Below are positions 57,812 to 64,000 of a stretch of DNA of 64,000 bases, one piece after another (position 1 is the first letter of the stretch; every line of letters starts with the position of its first letter). Where the stretch lies: NCBI RefSeq assembly GCF_965661665.1, contig NZ_CBFIEO010000004.1:1-64000 (forward strand). Direction: 5' to 3'. Under the pieces are notes generated by a model, which saw only the letters and a program-made list of their open reading frames with translations, was not told the origin of the DNA and searched no databases. The DNA is from Cognatiyoonia sp965661665 (GTDB lineage: Bacteria > Pseudomonadota > Alphaproteobacteria > Rhodobacterales > Rhodobacteraceae). A program made the translations under genes and the position numbers.

Positions 57812-58603
57812 ATGAGATTAGTGTGCCCAAATTGTACGGCGCAGTACGAAGTTGGCGATGACGTCATCCCAGCACGTGGGCGCGACGTCCAATGCTCTAA
57901 CTGCGGCCATACCTGGTTCGAAACGCCTGGCGTTGTCGCTGACGCGCCGCCGGCGCCAGAACCTTTACCTGCCTATCAGGAACCAGAACCTGTCGAAGAC
58001 ATCGAAGAGGATGTCGATGAAGCGGCTGCACCCGATGCGCCAGACCAGGCGGCAGCGGCCGCTGAACCTTCCCGCGTTGATCCATCTGTCGCTGAAATCC
58101 TGAATGCCGAAGCGGAACGGGAAGAGGCTGCGCGCGCTGCTGAACGCGGCACGCCGATGGAAAGCCAGACAGAAATGGGCCTCACCCAAGATGAGGCGCG
58201 TGACAAAAAAACCACCGAACGCCTTGCCCGCTTGAAGGGTGAAAAGGCAACCGCAGCAGCGGTCGCCGCCGCGACCCGCAAAGAAATGCTGCCGGACATT
58301 GAAGAGATTAACTCGACCCTGCGTTCAAATGAGGAACGCAGAGAAAAAGTCGCCCCAGGGCCGGAAAAAGTTGAAAAAGCCCAAAAGCGCGGGTTCAGAA
58401 CGGGTTTCTTTAGTGTGCTTTTGATCGTTTTGGTGATTGTCATACTGTATATGTTCGCGCCTCAGATCAAATCGGCCATGCCGGCATTGGCTGGAACAGT
58501 CGACGCCTATGTCACCGCAGTCGATAGCGGGCGGGCGTGGCTGGATGGGCTTCTGGGTGGCGTTCGCGATTCCATGCAAAGCGCGGTTGACGCAAACCAA
58601 TAA
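57812..58603 (+). CDS. Zinc-ribbon (MJ0042-type) single-span membrane protein
   Basis: 263 residues. The N-terminal MJ0042-type zinc ribbon has four Cys: RLVCPNCTAQYEV and VQCSNCGHTWFE (residues 5-42). A long acidic Pro/Ala/Glu-rich linker follows, then a basic stretch (NEERREKVAPGPEKVEKAQKR) and one transmembrane helix (FFSVLLIVLVIVILYMFAP) near 210-230, then a short C-terminal domain. This looks like a redox- or metal-sensing adaptor, but its role is unknown. The gene is commonly found next to ftsE in Rhodobacteraceae. It abuts the convergent TIGR02302 gene with no intergenic base. Confidence 0.82.
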   Translation: MRLVCPNCTAQYEVGDDVIPARGRDVQCSNCGHTWFETPGVVADAPPAPEPLPAYQEPEPVEDIEEDVDEAAAPDAPDQAAAAAEPSRVDPSVAEILNAEAEREEAARAAERGTPMESQTEMGLTQDEARDKKTTERLARLKGEKATAAAVAAATRKEMLPDIEEINSTLRSNEERREKVAPGPEKVEKAQKRGFRTGFFSVLLIVLVIVILYMFAPQIKSAMPALAGTVDAYVTAVDSGRAWLDGLLGGVRDSMQSAVDANQ

Positions 58604-61231
58604 TCAGAAGCGGTCTAACAACCGTTTCAGGTAATTACGCTCAACCTCAGGTCGGGTCAGATCGCCTGAGCGTCTGCGGATTTCACCAAAAAGTTCATCA
58701 GCGCGGCGTCTGATGTCACGGTCACCAAGCAAGCTTTGATCCGTGCCAAGCTGACCCGTGTTCCCAACCTGACGGCCGAGCGGATCACGGCGTGCAGGCT
58801 CTGACGAAGGTGCCCCTTCGCCATTGGCGGTGCCTTGACCTTCCTGATCCTGCTCATTCTCTGCCAAGGCACCAAGAATAGATTGCAGAGCGTTGCGGAG
58901 CGCATTTAACGCCTCCGCCTGACGATTAATTGCATCGGCCAGATCACCATCTCTCAAAGCCTCCTCAGCGCCGTCCATTGCCCCTTCCGCTTGATCGAGG
59001 GACCGACGCGCCATCTCACCTTGCTCACCGGGTAATCCGGGCAAGTTCTCCCGTTGGCGCTGAAGTTCGTTGCGCAAGGCTTCCTGACGTTCGGCGAGGG
59101 ATTGCTCATCTCCATCCCCGCTGCTTCCCCGTTGATCGGACCCGTTGCTGCCCTCGCCCTGACCGTTTTGCGAATGCTCCCCAGATTGATCACCCACTTC
59201 GCCTTCTTGACTAACGCCACGTTGCCCATTCTGCTGACCGGGTTGCATCTGACCCTGCTGCTGGCCCTGTGCACCTTGCTGCCCCTGTTGGCCTTGTTGT
59301 TGCCCTTGCTGCTGGCGGCGGCTTTGTTCCTGCAACTCACGGAACGCATCATCTGACAGTTCTTCCTGATCCCGAAGCGTATCAGAAAGCTCATCCATCG
59401 ATTGCTGGCCAGGTGTCTGGCGTCCGTCCCCATTCTGACCCGACTGGTTTTCCGTCATCCGAAGGTTTTCAAGGAGACGATTGTATTCCTCCATCAGCGA
59501 TTCAGCCTCCGCCATCCGGCCGTCTTCCATCAGTTCCTGAATACGGTCCATGATCGCGTCGAGCTGGTTTTGGGTGAATTCCGTCCCTTCGCCGCCCTGA
59601 TCGGGCTGGTCGGTCTGTTCGCCACCCGGCTCCATCTGTTGTGCCAGAAGGTCGAGGTAATCGTCCGTCGCCTCGCGCAATTCGTTCATCAGTTCGGCAA
59701 TTTCTTCGTCCGACGCACCATTTCGCATAGCTTCGGACAACCGCTCCTGCGCGCGGCGCAACCGCTCCCGCGCGTCAGCTAGGGTGCCATCCTCAAGCTG
59801 GATGGCCAAATCCCACATGGCTTCGACAATTTCGTTCCGCTGCGTGTCGGTCAGACCATCGGTGACATAGCGGTCAAGGTTGCGTGTGATTGCCCTCATT
59901 CGAAGGAACGTCACCTCGTTCGAGAATAAGCCCTCAGGTCGATGCGCAATCGCCTTCAAAATCCGCACCACGCGCTTGCCGTTCTCTTTCGACCACATCA
60001 AATCGCGACGCTGCTCGATGATCGCGCGCGCGAATGGTTGAAAGAACCGGCGTCCGGGCAGAACAAGCTGTTCCGGCTCCGACACGCCTTGCTGCCCGAT
60101 GTCATCTTCCACCGTCAGGATCATGGTCACAGGCAAGTTCGCAAAATGATGCTGGCTGAAATCGTCGATCAGCAACTCATCAAAATCATCCCTGTCACCG
60201 CCAAAGGGCATCGGCAGGTCCACAACCAACGCGTCGCGTTCTTCAGGCACAACGGACAGACCATAGCGCCGCTCGACTTCATCTAAATCCAAAGTAATCG
60301 TCGCGAACCCACTGCTGACGCCATAGTCATCCTTAGCCGCAAAGTGCTGCGTGAATTCACCCAAGGCAGCCACTTCCAAGTCACCTATCACCTCGACAGT
60401 TGGCGCAGCATCAGGAATGACATCGAATGTCCAAGCCGCCGCGTTCTCGCCCATGATCTCCAATCGGCCTGTTTGAGTGACCACAAACTCTTGTTGCGCG
60501 TCAGATGCGGAACCAAGGCCGTCGGTCCTGCCGGAGACCGTATCAGCCACCGTCAAAGCGCCGACTTCCCCATAGAGCCGCAGCGCCACTTCTGACCCCT
60601 CTGGCACGGGAACAGACCCTTGAGGCACATCATTGAGATAGAGCGTTGGCTTGCCGGTGTAGGCAGGTGGCGTAATCCAACCTTCCCACACAGGACCAGT
60701 GGCAAGGTCGGTGCCGGTTGCAGTCGCCATATCTCCCACAGAGGCCACACGCAGGATAGACCCCGACAGCAAGCCGCAAAGCAAGAACAGCATCGCCATA
60801 AATCGCAATCCATAAGGGTCGCGGTCCGCGATCCTCAGGTTCGGCTCCGCCACGGTCGCGGCCTTAGTCCGCTCCGCCATCCGCGCCATATGTACTTGCC
60901 AGACAGCCTCTGACGCTGAATCGCCTGATCCGATGGCTTGCTGGTCGGCAATGGCCGCGATGGGTCGGCCCGCCATCTGCGCATCAACACGCGCCACCGC
61001 TTCGTCCCGCGACGGCCAGCGCATCTTGTAAACGCCCCAGCCCGCTGTGACCACGATTGCTAGGATGGAAAGGGTCGCAAGGCTCCAAAACGCCTCTATC
61101 GTCAGGTTATCGTGCCATCCGAACAGCAGCGGTGCCATGACAAGGCAGAGAACCGTCCACAAAGGCCAGAACGCGCGCAGGACCTGCTCCGCAATCAGAC
61201 CCAAGCGGGTCAGCGCGATCGGGCGCCGCAA
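58604..61231 (-). CDS. TIGR02302/DUF4175 large membrane protein
   Basis: An 875-residue protein of the alphaproteobacterial TIGR02302/DUF4175 family. N-terminal helices (LWTVLCLVMAPLLFGWHD, LATLSILAIVVTAGWGVY, FMAMLFLLCGLLSGSIL), a large periplasmic domain (from GPVWEGWITPPAYTGKPTLYL to VEDDIGQQG), then a coiled, Gln/Gly/Glu-rich C-terminal third with a near-repeat of QQQGQQGQQG (about 660-700). The coordinate starts at TTG 61231. Ten codons upstream an AGGAGA (61268-61273) precedes a CTG at 61259-61261 whose reading TQRPDQLPHLRRP fits the family N-terminus better. Adjacent to lysA on the same strand. Confidence 0.88.
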   Translation of the reverse strand: MRRPIALTRLGLIAEQVLRAFWPLWTVLCLVMAPLLFGWHDNLTIEAFWSLATLSILAIVVTAGWGVYKMRWPSRDEAVARVDAQMAGRPIAAIADQQAIGSGDSASEAVWQVHMARMAERTKAATVAEPNLRIADRDPYGLRFMAMLFLLCGLLSGSILRVASVGDMATATGTDLATGPVWEGWITPPAYTGKPTLYLNDVPQGSVPVPEGSEVALRLYGEVGALTVADTVSGRTDGLGSASDAQQEFVVTQTGRLEIMGENAAAWTFDVIPDAAPTVEVIGDLEVAALGEFTQHFAAKDDYGVSSGFATITLDLDEVERRYGLSVVPEERDALVVDLPMPFGGDRDDFDELLIDDFSQHHFANLPVTMILTVEDDIGQQGVSEPEQLVLPGRRFFQPFARAIIEQRRDLMWSKENGKRVVRILKAIAHRPEGLFSNEVTFLRMRAITRNLDRYVTDGLTDTQRNEIVEAMWDLAIQLEDGTLADARERLRRAQERLSEAMRNGASDEEIAELMNELREATDDYLDLLAQQMEPGGEQTDQPDQGGEGTEFTQNQLDAIMDRIQELMEDGRMAEAESLMEEYNRLLENLRMTENQSGQNGDGRQTPGQQSMDELSDTLRDQEELSDDAFRELQEQSRRQQQGQQQGQQGQQGAQGQQQGQMQPGQQNGQRGVSQEGEVGDQSGEHSQNGQGEGSNGSDQRGSSGDGDEQSLAERQEALRNELQRQRENLPGLPGEQGEMARRSLDQAEGAMDGAEEALRDGDLADAINRQAEALNALRNALQSILGALAENEQDQEGQGTANGEGAPSSEPARRDPLGRQVGNTGQLGTDQSLLGDRDIRRRADELFGEIRRRSGDLTRPEVERNYLKRLLDRF

Positions 61232-61288
61232 ATGCGGCAGCTGGTCAGGTCGCTGGGTCAGAACCTTTCTCCTGCAAGGCTGCGTGAA

Positions 61289-62554
61289 TCACAGCCACGA
61301 AGGTAACGTATCCCGCGCGATCATTTCGTCAAAGGTTGGGCGCGGGCGAATAACCGCAAATTGATCGCCTTTCACCAGAACTTCGGGAATCAGCGGGCGG
61401 GAGTTGTATTCAGACGCCATTACCGCGCCATAGGCCCCCGCCGACCGGAATGCGATCAGATCATCAGCACCGACCACCGCCATCATGCGACCCTTGGCAA
61501 AAGTGTCGCCGCTTTCACAAACCGGACCCACGATGTCATAGGTTGCAGGCTCCACGCCCGCTGCAGGTTCGACCACGGGCACAATGTCATGATGCGCCTC
61601 ATACATCGCAGGACGGATCAGATCATTCATCGCCCCGTCGATGATTAGAAACTTCCTGTCTTCGCCTTCTTTGACGTAGATCACCTTGCTCACCATCAGG
61701 CCCGCGTTGCCCGAAATCAGGCGCCCCGGCTCAATCTCAATCTCGCAGCCAAGATGCCCGACGGTCCGCTTAATGAGCGCACCATAGTCCATCGGCAAGG
61801 GCGGCGCCTCGTTCGAGCGCGCGTAGGGAATGCCAAGCCCGCCGCCCAAATCCAGCCGTGTGATCTCGTGCCCATCGGCGCGCAACTGTTCCGTCAGCTC
61901 CGCAACCTTTTTGTAAGCTAACTCAAACGGCTCCAACTCCGTCAGTTGCGACCCGATATGCACGTCGATACCAATCACCTTCAGCCCCGGCAAAGCAGCC
62001 GCCATCGCGTAAACCTCGCGCGCGCGGCTGATCGGGATGCCAAACTTGTTTTCCGACTTACCCGTCGCAATTTTAGCATGGGTCTTGGCATCAACGTCGG
62101 GGTTCACGCGCACTGTGATCGGCGCTTCGACACCCACCTCAGTCGCGACGCGGCTCATAACCTCCATTTCAGGCTCACTTTCGACGTTGAACTGCCGAAT
62201 GCCGCCTTTAAGGGCTACGCACATTTCTTCCGCCGTTTTGCCAACACCGGAGAACACGATCTTTTCACCCGGAACGCCCGCGGCACGCGCACGGCAGTAT
62301 TCCCCACCAGAAACAACATCCATCCCCGCCCCAGCATCCGCCAGAACCTTCAATACCGCTTGGTTTGAAAGGGATTTCATTGCAAAGCAAACCAAATGAT
62401 CCAGACCATCCAAAGCCTCATCAAAGAGCTTAAAATGCCGCTCTAACGTAGCTGTGGAATAGACATAGAACGGCGTGCCAACAGCGGCGGCAATCTCAGC
62501 CACCGGCACGTCTTCGGCATGCAAAACACCATCGCGATACAGGAAATGATCCAC
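61289..62554 (-). CDS. lysA: Diaminopimelate decarboxylase
   Basis: The last step of lysine synthesis, PLP-dependent. 421 residues: DHFLYRDGVLHAEDVPVAEIA, PFYVYSTATLERHFKLFDEAL, the PLP Lys in LVCFAMKSLSNQAVLKVLADAG, GMDVVSGGEYCRARAAGVPGEKIVFSGVGKT, IDVHIGSQLTELEPF, DLGGGLGIPYARSNEAPPL, EPGRLISGNAGLMVSKVIYVK, and the active-site Cys in VGPVCESGDTFAKG. Downstream of argH, lipoprotein and DUF2834 in the same direction; with dapA it gives two lysine genes in this window. Confidence 0.96.
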   Translation of the reverse strand: MDHFLYRDGVLHAEDVPVAEIAAAVGTPFYVYSTATLERHFKLFDEALDGLDHLVCFAMKSLSNQAVLKVLADAGAGMDVVSGGEYCRARAAGVPGEKIVFSGVGKTAEEMCVALKGGIRQFNVESEPEMEVMSRVATEVGVEAPITVRVNPDVDAKTHAKIATGKSENKFGIPISRAREVYAMAAALPGLKVIGIDVHIGSQLTELEPFELAYKKVAELTEQLRADGHEITRLDLGGGLGIPYARSNEAPPLPMDYGALIKRTVGHLGCEIEIEPGRLISGNAGLMVSKVIYVKEGEDRKFLIIDGAMNDLIRPAMYEAHHDIVPVVEPAAGVEPATYDIVGPVCESGDTFAKGRMMAVVGADDLIAFRSAGAYGAVMASEYNSRPLIPEVLVKGDQFAVIRPRPTFDEMIARDTLPSWL

Positions 62555-62616
62555 GCGTCTGTCTCCATCAAAAATCTAGCGCGTGTCATAGCAGATCCGG
62601 GCGAAACACCAACCCT

Positions 62617-62648
62617 CTTTGGCCAGCAATACCTCCGCCGGAGGCTCC
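62617..62648 (-). repeat. Short 3'-flank hairpin repeat after the DUF2834 gene
   Basis: Minus strand GAGCCTCCGGCGGAGGTATT then GCTGGCCAAAG, starting 2 bases after the stop. The CCTCC-GGC-GGAGG stem is perfect. Best example of the 3'-flank element family in this window. Confidence 0.5.
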
Positions 62649-62649
62649 A

Positions 62650-62958
62650 TCAGGTGTCGTTGCGCATCCGCAAGAACAGGTAGAGCGGCAGTCCGCAACT
62701 GACCCCGATGCCAAATGTCGCAGGGATCGCGATAAGGCCGAGCCAAATCCGACGCTGGATGACTTCGAAAAGGATCCAAACGGTCAAGGCAACCGCCGCA
62801 ATTGTCAGATCCCAAACCAGCCCGCTGGAGGCGGCGTTGGCGTGCCATGCATCAACCATCGCCATCAGGTCATAGCCGTCCGTGTTGAACCACGTGATGA
62901 AGTAATACATCGGATGGATGGCGCCCCAGACGGCGATTGCCAGAAAGACCCAGCGCAT
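62650..62958 (-). CDS. DUF2834 membrane protein
   Basis: A 102-residue protein with three hydrophobic helices: RWVFLAIAVWGAIHPMYYFI, LVWDLTIAAVALTVWILFEV and IWLGLIAIPATFGIGVSCGLPLYLFLRM. The opening WGAIHPMYYFITWF and the D-x-T segment are typical of DUF2834. Function unknown. Its ATG shares one base with the stop of the preceding lipoprotein gene (TGATG). Confidence 0.85.
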   Translation of the reverse strand: MRWVFLAIAVWGAIHPMYYFITWFNTDGYDLMAMVDAWHANAASSGLVWDLTIAAVALTVWILFEVIQRRIWLGLIAIPATFGIGVSCGLPLYLFLRMRNDT

Positions 62959-63131
62959 CACAGGCCCACCGACACAGATACAGGGCCATTTGTTGCGCCG
63001 ATTTGGGCGCTTGGCTGTACGCCATCGCTGCCAACGCTCAATCCAAAGTTTGCGGTAGGGCGCAGCGGGTCGCTCTGCGCGCCACAAGACGCCAACACCG
63101 CGATCAGCCCCAAGCACTTTAAATACCTCAT
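62958..63131 (-). CDS. Small lipoprotein downstream of argH
   Basis: A 57-residue lipoprotein starting at 63131: signal RYLKCLGLIAVLASCGAQ with lipobox L-A-S-C, then a short Gly/Ser/Val-rich tail (DPLRPTANFGLSVGSDGVQPS, AQIGATNGPVSVSVGL). The ATG overlaps the argH stop by one base and the stop overlaps the DUF2834 start by one base. Unknown role; the argH-lipoprotein-DUF2834-lysA order is common in Rhodobacteraceae. Confidence 0.8.
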   Translation of the reverse strand: MRYLKCLGLIAVLASCGAQSDPLRPTANFGLSVGSDGVQPSAQIGATNGPVSVSVGL

Positions 63132-64000
63132 CAAATTCGATCCTTCCAAAGAGCTATCTGTTTGCGCACTTCGCTCGGGGCCGTTCCACCAAAGCTGGTG
63201 CGTGACGCAACAGAGTTTGCCACTCCCAAAAAGTCAAACACCGCTTCCGTTATACCCGAATGGACCGATTGCATATCCGCCAGCGTCAAATCAGGCAGGT
63301 CGATGCCCTTGCCTTCTGCCAGCGCCACAAGCGATCCCGTCACATGGTGCGCGTCTCGGAAGGGTAGCCCAAGTTCACGCACAAGCCAGTCCGCCAAATC
63401 AGTCGCTGTCGAAAATCCGCTTGCCGCCGCCAATTTCAGATTGTCAGGCTGCGCCGACATATCCGCGACCATCCCGCTCAAGGCCGCAAATGCCAACATC
63501 AGATTGTCCGCAGCATCAAAGACTTGCTCTTTGTCTTCCTGCATGTCTTTCGAATAGGTCAATGGCAGACCTTTCATCACCGTCATCAGGGCAACATTGG
63601 CCCCAAATATCCGGCCAATCTTGGCGCGGATCAATTCTGCCGCATCCGGATTGCGCTTTTGCGGCATGATCGACGATCCTGTTGACCATTTGTCCGACAT
63701 CTTCACAAACCGGAACTGGGCGGAGGACCAGATCACCAGCTCTTCCGCCAAGCGGCTCATATGCATCGCGCAAATGCTGGAGGCTGCGAGGAATTCGAGG
63801 GCAAAATCGCGGTCCGACACCGCATCCAGTGAATTTGCCATCGGTCCGTCAAAGCCCAACGCTTCTGCCGTGGCATGGCGATCAATGGGAAAGGAAGTAC
63901 CGGCAAGGGCTGCCGCGCCCAAAGGCGACATGTTCATCCGCTTGCGTGCATCGGCAAACCGCGACCTGTCGCGGCCGAACATCTCCACATAAGCCAGCAT
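63131..64000 (-). CDS. argH: Argininosuccinate lyase, N-terminal part outside window
   Basis: Cleaves argininosuccinate to arginine and fumarate. The visible C-terminal ~290 residues begin inside the protein at a Met (LAYVEMFGRDRSRFADARK). The catalytic-Ser loop STGSSIMPQKRNPDAAELIRAK is intact, followed by LPLTYSKDMQEDKEQVFDA, the C-terminal domain with SGFSTATDLADWLVRELGLPFRDAHHVTGSLVALAE, and the end FGGTAPSEVRKQIALWKD. The start lies beyond the window edge. First visible gene of the argH-lipoprotein-DUF2834-lysA run. Confidence 0.96.
   Translation of the reverse strand: MLAYVEMFGRDRSRFADARKRMNMSPLGAAALAGTSFPIDRHATAEALGFDGPMANSLDAVSDRDFALEFLAASSICAMHMSRLAEELVIWSSAQFRFVKMSDKWSTGSSIMPQKRNPDAAELIRAKIGRIFGANVALMTVMKGLPLTYSKDMQEDKEQVFDAADNLMLAFAALSGMVADMSAQPDNLKLAAASGFSTATDLADWLVRELGLPFRDAHHVTGSLVALAEGKGIDLPDLTLADMQSVHSGITEAVFDFLGVANSVASRTSFGGTAPSEVRKQIALWKDRI

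Noticed and set aside
59200..59340. CTG/TTG-rich tract considered as a tandem repeat locus
   Set aside because: It is the coding sequence of the Gln/Gly-rich region of the TIGR02302 protein, a family trait.
1..64000. tRNA, rRNA, tmRNA, CRISPR, insertion sequences, prophage genes
   Set aside because: I looked for T-loop motifs, repeat-spacer periodicity, transposase or integrase motifs and found none.

Overview
The window reads as a chromosomal segment from an alphaproteobacterium of the Rhodobacteraceae/Roseobacter group. The basis is gene content and synteny: dnaX-ybaB-recR, the cell-cycle regulator TrcR (DUF1013), paired peptide deformylase genes next to fmt, an aerobic-type cobalamin cluster with a CbiG-CobJ fusion, a Rhodobacter-type malyl-CoA lyase (ethylmalonyl-CoA pathway), argH-lipoprotein-DUF2834-lysA-TIGR02302, and a full-consensus CtrA-type site. 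I see no rRNA, tRNA, CRISPR array, insertion sequence or prophage. Coding density is very high, with many ATGA/GTGA overlaps and convergent genes that share their stop codons.

Layout: 1-2.9 kb dnaX (5' end outside the window), a small membrane protein, ybaB and recR. 3.2-5.5 kb trcR, an RNase T2 and a broken aminoglycoside-phosphotransferase-like gene. 5.5-10 kb a minus-strand run def, def-like, fmt, aldo/keto reductase, panC, panB. 10.1-11.6 kb a PatB-type C-S lyase and a small unknown. 11.7-21.2 kb cobalamin block I: cobM, cbiG-cobJ, cobI, cobL, cobH and a small His-containing membrane protein on the minus strand, then DUF1636, cobC and cobD on the plus strand, interrupted by a glutathionyl-hydroquinone reductase and an atypical receiver protein. 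21.2-26.4 kb an MltB-type transglycosylase, a secreted unknown and smc. 26.6-34.2 kb cobalamin block II under a cobalamin riboswitch: cbtB, cbtA, a His-rich protein, cobW, a GNAT acetyltransferase, cobN, then cobO. 34.2-36.6 kb UDP-glucose dehydrogenase and a UDP-glucuronate 4-epimerase-like gene. 36.7-46 kb tandem Lin0512 genes, a ThDP enzyme, an FMN reductase, DUF2244, VOC, a MaoC-like dehydratase, a FAD oxidoreductase divergent from mnmD, a DMT exporter and a soluble lytic transglycosylase. 46-54 kb dapA, a broken ycaQ, an ion channel, smpB, sseA, an aromatic aminotransferase, mcl1 and accA. 54-64 kb broken M50 and PPOX genes, plsC, ftsX, ftsE, a zinc-ribbon protein, TIGR02302, lysA, DUF2834, a lipoprotein and the 3' part of argH.

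How it works together: the two cob blocks supply cobalt uptake (CbtAB), cobalt handling and chelation (CobW, CobN), the mid-pathway methyltransferases (CobI, J, M, L, H) and the late steps (CobO, CobC, CobD). Steps not encoded here (precorrin-3B synthase, CobF, CobK, CobB, CobS/T, CobQ, CobP/U/V) must lie elsewhere. Mcl1 with accA and an aromatic aminotransferase fits central carbon metabolism of a marine heterotroph.

Three things stand out. First, a GC-rich palindromic repeat occurs four times, two copies inside cob coding sequences. Second, four genes are eroded by nonsense changes (all explainable as G:C to A:T transitions) plus two frameshifts. Third, there are repeated structural oddities: five convergent gene pairs overlapping by exactly four bases at a CTAR stop, an apparently dead deformylase paralogue, and a degenerate receiver protein behind a CtrA box. 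Family assignments come from reading the sequence only; no database search was run.
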